This document shows positions 51,078 to 59,929 of a stretch of DNA of 64,000 nucleotides, piece by piece. The notes under the pieces are model-generated. The model saw only the letters and a list, made by a program, of their open reading frames with translations, ran no database searches and was not told the DNA's origin. The DNA comes from UBA4971 sp029551185. GTDB taxonomy: Bacteria; Bacillota; SHA-98; UBA4971. Location of the stretch: contig DAOSZN010000012.1 in NCBI GenBank assembly GCA_035593725.1, positions 5,997-69,996 of the forward strand, written 5' to 3'. The translations under genes were made by a program, and so were the position numbers. How positions within the stretch are numbered: position 1 is the stretch's first letter; every line of letters starts with the position of its first letter.

Positions 51078-51998
51078 ATGAATATGTCAAATGAAAAAAA
51101 ACATAGGGTTGCAGTAATAGGATGTGGAAATGTAGGAAGATTCGCTGCCCAAGCTATTTTAGCTTCTTGCGATCTGGAACTTGCAGGAATAGTGAGAAGG
51201 CCTGAAAGCCTCTCTAAGCCTGTCCCGCCTGAGCTGGCCGGTATTCCTGTCGTTAAGTCCATCGAGAACCTGGACCATGTAGAAGTCGCATGTCTTGCTG
51301 TTCCTACCCGCCAAGTTCCCAAGTGCGCAGAGGAAATCTTAAGCTTAGGCATAAACACAGTGGACAGTCATGATATCCACCATGAACTTATCTGTGTTAA
51401 GAAGACCCTTGACAGTGTGGCGCGACGTGCAGGAAGCGTTGCGATAATTTCCGCAGGATGGGATCCCGGAACTGATTCGTTGATTCGCGTGATACTGGAA
51501 ATCATGGCGCCTCTGGGAATTACCTACACAAACTTCGGGCCGGGGATGAGCATGGGACATACAACAGCAGTAAAGGCTATTCCCGGCGTAAAAGATGCGA
51601 TATCGATAACCTGTCCTAAAGGCTCAGGAATACACCGCCGCATGGTGTACGTACAGCTTGATGAAGGCGCTGATTTTGACACAGTGAGAGAAGCTATCAT
51701 AACCGATCCCTACTTTAGCAATGATGAAACTGTCGTTATGTGCACTGACAACGTAGAAGACCTAAGAGACTTAGGGCATGGGGTTGTGATTGAAAGAAGA
51801 GGCATTTCCGGCGTATCCTCCAACCAGAGGTTTAAGTTTGAAATGAGCATAAATAACCCTGCTCTCACAGGACAGATTATGGTAGGAGCCGCAAGGGCAA
51901 GTCTCAAACAATCCCCCGGAGCTTACACCTTGCCTGAATTGCCTCTAATTGACTTTCTTTATGGAGACAAGGACCGTCTCCTTGCGAAGCTCGTCTAA
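51078..51998 (+). CDS. ddh: meso-Diaminopimelate D-dehydrogenase
   Basis: 306 residues. The NADP-binding VAVIGCGNVGRFA is followed by DSHDIHHELI, IISAGWDPGTDSLIRV and FGPGMSMGHTTAVKAIPGVKDAI, which line up with the Corynebacterium Ddh pattern (DTYDNH, STGWDPGMFS, WGPGLSQGHSDALRRIPGV). The enzyme interconverts tetrahydrodipicolinate and meso-DAP in one step. It may serve cell-wall/lysine synthesis (MurE here is of DAP type) or, beside the lysine fermentation genes, amino acid catabolism. Some members act on other D-amino acids. Confidence 0.88.
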   Translation: MNMSNEKKHRVAVIGCGNVGRFAAQAILASCDLELAGIVRRPESLSKPVPPELAGIPVVKSIENLDHVEVACLAVPTRQVPKCAEEILSLGINTVDSHDIHHELICVKKTLDSVARRAGSVAIISAGWDPGTDSLIRVILEIMAPLGITYTNFGPGMSMGHTTAVKAIPGVKDAISITCPKGSGIHRRMVYVQLDEGADFDTVREAIITDPYFSNDETVVMCTDNVEDLRDLGHGVVIERRGISGVSSNQRFKFEMSINNPALTGQIMVGAARASLKQSPGAYTLPELPLIDFLYGDKDRLLAKLV

Positions 51999-52113
51999 AC
52001 CTCGTCAGGCGCCGTTATAAGCTCTGTTTCCAACGAATTAACCCATATCTCCCACCAACCGGTGAAGGAATCCCGGCCAAAGGCGTGTAAGTGTCAATTG
52101 GGAGGTCGCAAAA

Positions 52114-53499
52114 ATGTGTCAGGGTCCGGCAAGGGGGCGCTTCCATTCCCGGCTTTTTTATGTGCAGGCAATACTTGTTTTTATAGCCATTAGCCTAATA
52201 ATACCCACTCGTTCAGTCTTAGCGAATTTTGCTCCCGTAGCCAGTTTTAGAAACCACGAAGCATCTAAACTCGTCTTATTGGATGATGATGAACTTCTGG
52301 ACTTTATCTCTAAGAGAGCTTTTGATTACTTTTGGCATGAAGCAAACCCGCATAATGGCCTTATTCCATACTGTAACGCTGCGGATTCGCCTTGCAGTGT
52401 AGCAGTGGTTGGCTTGGGACTGACTGCAATACCTGTGGGAATTGAGCGAGGATGGATAAGCAGGGAAGAGGGGTATCAAAGAGCAGTTACCACCTTAAGC
52501 ACGCTGAGATCCGACAGCAGCCTGCGAGAGAATGGATTCTTCTATCAATTGCTTGATATGGATGAATGCAGCAGATTCAAGATGAGCAAGGCGTCTTCAA
52601 TTGATACAACCATTTTAATAGCAGGCGCCTTGTTCATAGGAGAGTTTTTTTCGCAAACTGTAATCCAAGACATGGCATATGACCTTTACGATGCTGTTAA
52701 TTGGCAATGGATGATGAATCACGGTGAGACACTGACGAAGAGTTGGACACCTGAAGCGGGTTTCTCAAAAGAACGTTGGGACTCCTTCGATGAAAGCCTA
52801 TTAATGTACATCCTCGCAATGGGTTCTCCCACCTACCCAATTCCTGCGTCAACATGGCATAAAATCCGAAGGCCTGTCCGGGAAAACTACATCTTTGCAC
52901 CTGAGGAAAGCCTTGCTTCTTATATCTTACCCCATATATGGCTGGACCTTAGAGGAAAAGAGGATTTCTACGCCAACTACTGGAACAATGCAGAGTTTGC
53001 AGCAAGATACAACCGGATTTACTCTATGCTTAAGCAAAATAAATCAAAATCCTATACTAAGGATATCTGGGGGTTAAGCGAATGTGAAGGCCCGAAGGGA
53101 TATCAAGTATATGGGGCTTCAGCCTCCAATTACGACGGAACGTTCGCACCGTATGCTACTATCGGGTGCATCCCCTTTTCATCTTCGGCATCTATGCAAA
53201 CAATCAGAGGAATACTTAGGGATCATGGTGACAGCATATGGGGGAAGTACGGCTTCTTTTCAGGCTTCAACTTGGACAGATCCTGGTGGTCAGCGACATA
53301 TCATGGGATTGGTCAGGGAATCTGCCTGCTCATGATAGAAAACTACCGTACAGGCCTTATATGGAAACACATAGCGCATATTCCACCGATTCAAAGAGGA
53401 TTACGTTATGCGGAATTTCGTGCAAGCAAGATTTCTGAGGCATTAACCCCGGCCTACACTGCAGAAGTAGAAGGCAAACACCCCTTGTGGGACTTCTGA
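52114..53499 (+). CDS. Secreted glucoamylase-like (PF10091/GH144-type) protein
   Basis: 461 residues with an N-terminal signal or anchor helix (FYVQAILVFIAISLIIPTRSVLA). The mature part reads LLDFISKRAFDYFWHEANPHNGLIP, SSIDTTILIAGAL, ESLLMYILAMGSP, and late YGASASNYDGTFAPYATIG and WWSATYHGIGQG: an alpha/alpha-barrel of the glycoamylase-like family that includes beta-1,2-glucanases. The substrate is uncertain. Upstream are GGGAGG and a 115-base gap in which I could not identify a structured leader. No clear partner among the neighbours. Confidence 0.8.
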   Translation: MCQGPARGRFHSRLFYVQAILVFIAISLIIPTRSVLANFAPVASFRNHEASKLVLLDDDELLDFISKRAFDYFWHEANPHNGLIPYCNAADSPCSVAVVGLGLTAIPVGIERGWISREEGYQRAVTTLSTLRSDSSLRENGFFYQLLDMDECSRFKMSKASSIDTTILIAGALFIGEFFSQTVIQDMAYDLYDAVNWQWMMNHGETLTKSWTPEAGFSKERWDSFDESLLMYILAMGSPTYPIPASTWHKIRRPVRENYIFAPEESLASYILPHIWLDLRGKEDFYANYWNNAEFAARYNRIYSMLKQNKSKSYTKDIWGLSECEGPKGYQVYGASASNYDGTFAPYATIGCIPFSSSASMQTIRGILRDHGDSIWGKYGFFSGFNLDRSWWSATYHGIGQGICLLMIENYRTGLIWKHIAHIPPIQRGLRYAEFRASKISEALTPAYTAEVEGKHPLWDF

Positions 53500-53657
53500 G
53501 CAACTATTGAGAATGCGCCTAAACTTCGGCATATGCCTAACTTTCATCATTATATTTCCCGACCATCGTTTGTTCTTGAATTTCATATGTTACCGCATTA
53601 GACTAGCGTAAGAGCCTGTGCCGCCACAACCCCGGCCAAATGATTACCCGTGCTCTG

Positions 53658-53674
53658 GTGGCATGGAACTTGCA
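53658..53674 (+). promoter_or_regulatory. Sigma-54 type promoter of the lysine fermentation operon
   Basis: GTGGCATGGAACTTGCA contains the -24 element TGGCAT and the -12 element TTGCA at the correct spacing (GG and GC 10 bases apart). No comparable sigma-70-type boxes lie between 53600 and 53700. Upstream there is an imperfect inverted repeat (TTACCGC-N9-GCGTAA, about 53589-53611) that could bind an enhancer-binding protein. The regulator itself is not in the window. Confidence 0.75.
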
Positions 53675-53716
53675 ATAAGTTGTATATAAGGTTCTTAACG
53701 GGCGGGAGGGTTTAGT

Positions 53717-54754
53717 ATGAAAGGATGCAAGTACGGAACACACAGGGTTCTGGAGCCAAAAGGCGCGTTGCCTCAAGCCGCGTGGCGCATTGATAACACG
53801 ATGGAGCTTTATGATAATGAAATCCTAATAGACGTTGATACATTGAATATTGATGCCGCGAGTTTTACGCAGATAAAGAAAGAAGCCAAAGGGGATACGA
53901 GAGAGATTGCAAGAATCATGCAAGACATTGTGGATAAGCGAGGCAAGCATCATAACCCTGTCACAGGATCCGGAGGGATGTTCATAGGTCAAGTAAAAGC
54001 AATTGGGCCTGATATGGCAAAGATCGATATTAAGCCGGGCGACAGAATAGCGAGCCTGGTATCGCTTACCCTTACTCCCCTCGTAATCGAAGAGATTCTT
54101 GAGATCCGACAAGAACAAGATCAGGTGAAAATTAGGGGGCAGGCAATTCTGTTTGAAAGCGGGATTTACGCCAAGCTGCCTTGTGACATGCATCCTGCTC
54201 TCGCGCTGGCAGTACTTGATGTAGCAGGAGCGCCTGCGCAAACCGCAAGACTGGTGAAACCCGGCGACACTGTATTGATTATAGGCGCAGGCGGAAAGTC
54301 AGGGCTTCTATGCCTTTATGAAGCTAAAAAAAGAGCGGGAGTCACAGGTAAAGTCTTAGGGATGGGACACAGCAAGGCAAGTCATGATCGCATAGTTCAA
54401 TCAGGTCTTGCAGACCACGTTTTCTCTCTGGATGCAACAAAGCCCCTTGAAGTCTATGATAAAGTATCGGAGCTTACTTCGGGAAAATTGGCTGATGTGA
54501 CTATAAACTGCGTGAATATCCCCGGAACTGAAATGGCGTCAATAATGGCTACTAAGGACGGGGGAATTGTCTATTTCTTCAGCATGGCCACGAACTTCAC
54601 GTCTTGTGCCCTTGGCGCAGAAGGTATTGGGAAGGATGTCACTATGATTATCGGCAATGGTTATACGAAAGGCCATGCGGAAATGGCTCTCTCTGTGCTT
54701 AGAGAAAGCCCGGTGCTTATGGAGATGTTCCTCGAGAGGTGGGCAGTATCGTAA
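53717..54754 (+). CDS. kdd: L-erythro-3,5-diaminohexanoate dehydrogenase
   Basis: 345 residues. Oxidatively deaminates 3,5-diaminohexanoate to 5-amino-3-oxohexanoate with NAD+, the third step of lysine fermentation. The family's start, GTHRVLEPKGALPQAAWRID, is followed by an alcohol-dehydrogenase-like fold with the nucleotide motif VLIIGAGGKSGLLC. It is the first gene after the sigma-54 promoter, and kamA starts 24 bases after it. ATG 53717 lies behind GGGAGGG. Confidence 0.94.
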   Translation: MKGCKYGTHRVLEPKGALPQAAWRIDNTMELYDNEILIDVDTLNIDAASFTQIKKEAKGDTREIARIMQDIVDKRGKHHNPVTGSGGMFIGQVKAIGPDMAKIDIKPGDRIASLVSLTLTPLVIEEILEIRQEQDQVKIRGQAILFESGIYAKLPCDMHPALALAVLDVAGAPAQTARLVKPGDTVLIIGAGGKSGLLCLYEAKKRAGVTGKVLGMGHSKASHDRIVQSGLADHVFSLDATKPLEVYDKVSELTSGKLADVTINCVNIPGTEMASIMATKDGGIVYFFSMATNFTSCALGAEGIGKDVTMIIGNGYTKGHAEMALSVLRESPVLMEMFLERWAVS

Positions 54755-54778
54755 CTGCAAGAAGGAGATGGCATTGAC

Positions 54779-56041
54779 ATGAGGCATTTCCGAGAAATCC
54801 CCCTCTGGAAAGAGATCGATGACAGTGATTGGAATGATTGGCACTGGCAGGTGCAAAACAGGGTAAGAGACGTAAGAACCCTAAAGGAGGCCCTTCATCT
54901 GACCGCTGATGAAGAGGAAGGCATTGCACAGTGCCTTACCCGATTCCGTATGGCGATAACTCCATACTACGTAAGCCTAATGTCTCCCGATGACCCAAAA
55001 TGCCCAATCAGAAGACAAGGAGTCCCTACGGCAAAAGAGCTGATAACAACACCTTATGATATGGTGGATCCCCTGGCTGAAGATGAGGATTCGCCTGTTC
55101 CGTACATTACACATAGATATCCTGACAGAGTGCTCTTTCTCGTGACCAATTTCTGCTCCATGTACTGCCGCCACTGTACCAGAAGAAGGCTTGCAGGACA
55201 TGAGGACGAACCTGTAACACGAGATGACATAGATCGGGCGATTAATTATATAAAGCAAACCAATACTGTCAGGGATGTGCTGGTATCAGGCGGGGATCCC
55301 TTCATCCTTGAAGACGATGTCCTTGAATATATCCTAAGCGCGCTCAGATCCATTGAACATGTGGAGATCATCCGTATCGGAACCAGAACCCCGGTGGTAC
55401 TTCCTCAGAGGATAACACCTGGACTTTGCTCTATGCTGAAAAAGTATCATCCCTTATGGATAAACACCCATTTCAACCACCCTAAGGAGATTACAGATGA
55501 ATCAAGGCGTGCATGCCGGCTCCTTGCAGACGCCGGAATTCCCCTCGGCAACCAGTCGGTATTGCTTCGGGGGGTCAATGACTGTCCGCTTATTATGAAG
55601 AAGCTCGTCCAAGACCTGTTGAAGATTAGAGTGCGTCCTTATTATATTTACCAATGTGACTTGTCTATAGGGCTTGCGTCCTTTAGAACTCCGGTGTCTA
55701 AAGGAATAGAAATCATTGAATATCTGAGAGGACACACTTCAGGCCTGGCAGTCCCCACTTTCGTGGTAGACGCGCCGGGAGGGGGAGGGAAAATCCCGGT
55801 AGGCCCCACTTACCTCATCTCTCAGAGCCACAATAAAGTCGTATTGAGGAATTACGAAGGAGTCATCAGCGTCTACACAGAGCCTGAGGACTATAGAAGT
55901 GAATGGTGTAACAGTTGCGCGATATGTGACAGCACAGATGAGAAATCCATGGGTGTCGCATCTCTTCTCAGCGGGGGGGCTTTAAGTCTTGAACCCAAGT
56001 GTCTCCAGCGCAAAGATCGGGGCCATGCCAAGCCTCGATGA
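54779..56041 (+). CDS. kamA: Lysine 2,3-aminomutase
   Basis: Radical SAM/PLP enzyme converting L-lysine to L-beta-lysine, the first step of the pathway. 420 residues, typical. Cluster cysteines 126, 130 and 133 are in CSMYCRHC, the PLP lysine is Lys338 in PGGGGKIP, and the C-terminal cysteines (CNSCAIC) supply the zinc-binding site. ATG 54779 follows AAGGAG. The end overlaps kamB by 17 bases. Confidence 0.96.
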   Translation: MRHFREIPLWKEIDDSDWNDWHWQVQNRVRDVRTLKEALHLTADEEEGIAQCLTRFRMAITPYYVSLMSPDDPKCPIRRQGVPTAKELITTPYDMVDPLAEDEDSPVPYITHRYPDRVLFLVTNFCSMYCRHCTRRRLAGHEDEPVTRDDIDRAINYIKQTNTVRDVLVSGGDPFILEDDVLEYILSALRSIEHVEIIRIGTRTPVVLPQRITPGLCSMLKKYHPLWINTHFNHPKEITDESRRACRLLADAGIPLGNQSVLLRGVNDCPLIMKKLVQDLLKIRVRPYYIYQCDLSIGLASFRTPVSKGIEIIEYLRGHTSGLAVPTFVVDAPGGGGKIPVGPTYLISQSHNKVVLRNYEGVISVYTEPEDYRSEWCNSCAICDSTDEKSMGVASLLSGGALSLEPKCLQRKDRGHAKPR

Positions 56042-57149
56042 GACGACAAGATTGGCGGATATAGCGATTTCTTCCGGGGCCAAGAGTATCGCAGTGATAG
56101 GCCTTGCAAAGAATTCAGGCAAAACCGTTACGTTAAATGCCATAATCAAAGGGGCCCAAGCGTCCGGAATCAGCGTAGGAGTAGCATCTGCAGGTCGGGA
56201 CGGTGAAAAGCTCGATGCTTTGACAGGTCTTCCGAAGCCGAAAATTGCACTTCAAAAAGGGACGCTTGTCGCCACAGCGGAGAGACTCGCCATGAGCGCA
56301 ACTGCATCTTTAGAACCCCTTATAAAGACTAAACACATATCCGTCCTAGGAAGGATTATTGTCTACAGGGTCAGCTCTCCCGGCACTATAGAAGTCGCAA
56401 GCGGCAACAGAGCCTCAATCGTCAAAGACGTCACCGGGATCATGCACCACCTGGGAGCAGAGCTTATTGTCATTGACGGCGCTCTGGGGAGAAAATTCTC
56501 ATCCGCTCCGTCTCTGGCAGATGCCACGATTCTCTCCACAGGGGCGGTTATCGCACCTACACTCGATGGGGTAGTCCGCGCAACAGCGCATGCAGTTGAT
56601 ATTCTCACAACTGAAGAGTGGTCAGACTCATGCAGGCAAAGCCTCAACCCGGAAGTTCTGACGAACCAAGATGTAATAATACTTTCATCCGGGGCCACGG
56701 GCAAGCAGGCAAAAGCCCTTAAAGTCGAAAGCGTGCTTGTATCTGCTACCGAAATTACCCGGCAACTCCCCGGACCCGGGAGCACACTTGTTTTAGGTGG
56801 GGCTCTTCCAGGGAACCTTCTTCGGAATTTGACAGCCAATAGAATGGCCCATGGTTCCACTGTTGTAGTTCGTGACGCTACACGAATTCTTGCGACACAT
56901 CGAGATATCTCTCTCTTTAAATCCCGAGGCGGGAGAATTCAAGTACTTAATGAGATACACCTGGCAGCTGTGACAACAAACCCTATTTCGCCTGACGGCA
57001 GGATGTTTGACGCAGAAACTCTGCTTGATGCAATAGCTGACACAGTGAAGCCTATTCCGGTTGTTGACGTAATCGCAGGCAAGACTCGTAATCTGCCCGA
57101 TTGCCACAAAACAACAGGAGACAAGACGGAAGGAGGCGAACCCGCATGA
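56025..57149 (+). CDS. kamB: KamB-like P-loop protein of the lysine aminomutase locus
   Basis: 374 residues from ATG 56025; a TTG at 55989 would extend it further into kamA. GLAKNSGKT (26-34) is a Walker A loop; SIAVIGLAK before it and ELIVIDGALGRKF later resemble SIMIBI-type GTPases/ATPases. In other lysine fermenters kamB lies between kamA and kamD, usually with the MutS-like kamC, and the pair is thought to reactivate lysine 5,6-aminomutase. Here kamC is absent. Its stop overlaps the kamD start. Confidence 0.82.
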   Translation: MPSLDETTRLADIAISSGAKSIAVIGLAKNSGKTVTLNAIIKGAQASGISVGVASAGRDGEKLDALTGLPKPKIALQKGTLVATAERLAMSATASLEPLIKTKHISVLGRIIVYRVSSPGTIEVASGNRASIVKDVTGIMHHLGAELIVIDGALGRKFSSAPSLADATILSTGAVIAPTLDGVVRATAHAVDILTTEEWSDSCRQSLNPEVLTNQDVIILSSGATGKQAKALKVESVLVSATEITRQLPGPGSTLVLGGALPGNLLRNLTANRMAHGSTVVVRDATRILATHRDISLFKSRGGRIQVLNEIHLAAVTTNPISPDGRMFDAETLLDAIADTVKPIPVVDVIAGKTRNLPDCHKTTGDKTEGGEPA

Positions 57150-58744
57150 TGAGACTTGACATAGATATGGCCCTTGTCGACCGGGCAAGATGGGCTGCAA
57201 GCCGGATTGCTGACGGCATTCAGCCGACAATAGACGCGTATACCACCACATCCATTGAAAGATGCGTCCTTAGGTTATTAGGTGTAAACGGTGTGGATGA
57301 AAATGACGTCCCGCTGCCTAACATCATTGTCGATCAGGCTCAAGCCTCCGGATTACTGGAGGACGGTATAGCCTATTGGATAGGTTCCGCTATGCTCCAC
57401 GAAGGGGCTTCCTTGCCTGAGGTTATAGCAAGACTGTCCTCAGGCAAGCTCAGTCTTGACAAAGTGCGCCCTCAAGATCGTGAAGGTGTAGAGCAAACAA
57501 TCCAACATGAAGCAAACCGGGTATGCGCTAATATCACACAGCTGAGACTCGAACGAGAACAGCTGATCACTGAACTCAACTCAACTGTTCCCCCTTACCT
57601 TTACATAATAGTGGCTACAGGTAATATCTATGAAGATGTGATTCAAGCGAAAGCCGCAGCCAAATGCGGAGCTGACATAATTGCAGTTATACGAAGCACA
57701 GGCCAAAGTCTCCTGGACTATGTGCCGTACGGCCCCACAACCGAAGGATTCGGCGGAACCTACGCGACCCAGGCTAACTTCAGAATAATGAGAGAAGCCT
57801 TGGATGAAGCAAGTAGGGAATGTGGACGATACATACGTCTTGTCAATTACTGTTCAGGATTATGTATGCCTGAAATTGCAGCCATGGGGGCATTGGAGCG
57901 CCTTGACATGATGCTTAACGATGCAATGTACGGCATTTTATTCCGAAACATAAACATGCTGCGCACTTTCATCGACCAGCATTTCTCCAGGATGATCAAT
58001 GCATATGCAGGTGTTATAATCAATACTGGAGAAGACAATTACTTAACTACCGCTGACGCATATGAGGAAGCCCATACTGTGCTGGCCTCTCAATTCATAA
58101 ATGAAGCCTTGGCATTGCGCTCAGGACTCGAGGCGGGGCAAATAGGCCTAGGCCATGCTTATGAGATGGATCCTGATATAACCGATGGGTTTCTCTATGA
58201 ACTTGCTCAAGCTGAAATGGCAAGGATCATTTTCCCGGATGCGCCGCTTAAGTATATGCCTCCCACCAAGCACATGACAGGCAACATATTTAAGGGACAC
58301 CTCATGGACGCAATGTTTAACCTTGCAGGAGTCATCTCCGGCCAAACCATCCAACTTCTGGGGATCTTAACAGAACACGTGCACACTCCGCATCTGCAAG
58401 ACAGGTATCTGGCAATAGAAAACGCCAAGTACATAATGAACAACGCAAGACACCTACGAGAGGAAATCTCTTACAAAAAAGGCGGAATCATGGAGAAGAG
58501 GGCAAATGAAGTTTTGGCAAAAGCCACTTCCATGCTGGAGCAAGTAGCTGACATTAGCCTGATGTCCGCTATCGAAGAAGGAATGTTTGCGTCCATCAAG
58601 CGAGAGCGCACAGGGGGCAGGGGACTGGACGGTGTGATAAGAAAAAGTGAAAGATACTATAACCCGTTCCCTGAAATATTCATGAAGGAAATCACATCCT
58701 GCAATTTCTCGCCAGTGCTTTGGGGTGACGAGGTCAAGGGGTAG
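57146..58744 (+). CDS. kamD: Lysine 5,6-aminomutase alpha subunit
   Basis: 532 residues from ATG 57146 (AAGGAGG upstream). The large PLP/adenosylcobalamin barrel subunit of D-lysine (beta-lysine) 5,6-aminomutase, which moves the terminal amino group of beta-lysine to give 3,5-diaminohexanoate. STGQSLLDYVPYGPTTEGFGGTYATQ (about 190-215) and YCSGLCMPEIA, MPPTKHMTGN and QTIQLLGILTE are conserved. KamE, the cobalamin-binding partner, begins 18 bases later. Confidence 0.95.
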   Translation: MMRLDIDMALVDRARWAASRIADGIQPTIDAYTTTSIERCVLRLLGVNGVDENDVPLPNIIVDQAQASGLLEDGIAYWIGSAMLHEGASLPEVIARLSSGKLSLDKVRPQDREGVEQTIQHEANRVCANITQLRLEREQLITELNSTVPPYLYIIVATGNIYEDVIQAKAAAKCGADIIAVIRSTGQSLLDYVPYGPTTEGFGGTYATQANFRIMREALDEASRECGRYIRLVNYCSGLCMPEIAAMGALERLDMMLNDAMYGILFRNINMLRTFIDQHFSRMINAYAGVIINTGEDNYLTTADAYEEAHTVLASQFINEALALRSGLEAGQIGLGHAYEMDPDITDGFLYELAQAEMARIIFPDAPLKYMPPTKHMTGNIFKGHLMDAMFNLAGVISGQTIQLLGILTEHVHTPHLQDRYLAIENAKYIMNNARHLREEISYKKGGIMEKRANEVLAKATSMLEQVADISLMSAIEEGMFASIKRERTGGRGLDGVIRKSERYYNPFPEIFMKEITSCNFSPVLWGDEVKG

Positions 58745-58761
58745 GGAGGAGGATCCGGATA

Positions 58762-59550
58762 ATGGATGTAAATATGACAAGAATCAGGCCTTACGGAGAT
58801 ACGCTTGATGACGGATATATGCAGCTTTCCTTCACGCTTCCGGTTCCGCTGAGTGCTGAAGCAAGAAAAGCAGCTGAGATCCTCGCGGAGAAAATGGGAT
58901 TGGAAGATGTTAAGGTAGTGTACGCCCACAGCATAGCTGACAGCTTCTCCTTCTTTGTGGTATACGGCAGATGTATCCATTCCGTGGACATGACAGCGAT
59001 TGACATCCCCAAGGTAGATGCGGACTTCATGTCCTATGAGGAAATCAACGAGTTCATCGAAAAGCGTATAGGCAGGAAGATCGTGGTTGTTGCTGCTTGT
59101 ACAGGCACTGATGCTCATACAGTCGGAATCGACGCCATCATTAACATGAAAGGGTATCGAGGCGAGTACGGTCTTGAGCGTTACCCGTGGTTTGTTACAT
59201 ATAACTTAGGAAGCCAAGTGCCTAATGAGGACCTCGTAGCAAAGGCTATCCAAGTCAATGCAGACGCGATTCTCGTGTCTCAAGTGGTAACTCAGAGAAA
59301 CATCCATATAGATAATTTGACTCACCTGGCTGAACTGGTGGAGGCAGAAGGCATTCGCGACAGGGTACTGCTTATTGTGGGCGGCCCTAGAATATCTCAC
59401 GAACTTGCCATTGAACTCGGCTACGACGCCGGGTTCGGTCCGGGTACGTTGCCTTCACATGTAGGTTCGTTCATTGCGCAAGCCTTAGAGCGGTCTATAA
59501 GAAATCGGGCAGAAGCAAAGGGGGCGTATCCGTGTCAAATGAATCCTTGA
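58762..59550 (+). CDS. kamE: Lysine 5,6-aminomutase beta subunit
   Basis: 262 residues. The cobalamin domain has DAHTVG with the cobalt-ligating His119, and Lys130 in NMKG is the PLP lysine; the spacing of eleven residues equals that of the C. sticklandii enzyme (His133/Lys144). A C-terminal Rossmann domain ends with RVLLIVGGPRISHELAIELG and FGPGTLPSHVGSF. It overlaps kal by 19 bases. Confidence 0.95.
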   Translation: MDVNMTRIRPYGDTLDDGYMQLSFTLPVPLSAEARKAAEILAEKMGLEDVKVVYAHSIADSFSFFVVYGRCIHSVDMTAIDIPKVDADFMSYEEINEFIEKRIGRKIVVVAACTGTDAHTVGIDAIINMKGYRGEYGLERYPWFVTYNLGSQVPNEDLVAKAIQVNADAILVSQVVTQRNIHIDNLTHLAELVEAEGIRDRVLLIVGGPRISHELAIELGYDAGFGPGTLPSHVGSFIAQALERSIRNRAEAKGAYPCQMNP

Positions 59551-59915
59551 TAAGAGTCAGAATGAGCGAAAAGGATGCACATTACGGAGGGGGACTTGTG
59601 GCCGGAGCGAAACTCCTTGAACTTCTCGGAGATGTAGCCACTGAGCTCCTTATAAGACATGACGGTGATGAAGGCCTGTTTCGGGCGTATGATAACGTGG
59701 AGTTCATGGCACCGGTCTATTCCGGCGATTTCCTGGAAGCAAAAGGGACAATTACGAAAGTCGGGACTACTTCGCGGAAAATGGAATTTACAGTTCATAA
59801 GGTCATCTCGTCCACATCACCCGGCTCTTCCAGGGCGGAAGTGTTGAGTGAGCCTCAGCTCGTGCTTAAGGCAAGTGGTACGTGTGTTGTGCCGAAAGAT
59901 AGGCAGTCTAAGTAG
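59532..59915 (+). CDS. kal: 3-Aminobutyryl-CoA ammonia-lyase
   Basis: A 127-residue hotdog-fold enzyme that removes ammonia from L-3-aminobutyryl-CoA to give crotonyl-CoA. MSEKDAHYGGGLVAGAKLLELLGDVATEL, DGDEGLFRAYDNVEFMAPVYSGD and TSRKMEF fit Kal. GTG 59532 sits inside the end of kamE, which suggests coupled translation. Confidence 0.93.
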   Translation: MSNESLIRVRMSEKDAHYGGGLVAGAKLLELLGDVATELLIRHDGDEGLFRAYDNVEFMAPVYSGDFLEAKGTITKVGTTSRKMEFTVHKVISSTSPGSSRAEVLSEPQLVLKASGTCVVPKDRQSK

Positions 59916-59929
59916 AAAGGGGGATGAAT

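Noticed and set aside
52000..52113. A riboswitch before the glycoside hydrolase-like gene
   Set aside because: The sequence has some GC-rich short repeats but no conserved core of the lysine, glycine, cyclic-di-GMP or other classes I know.
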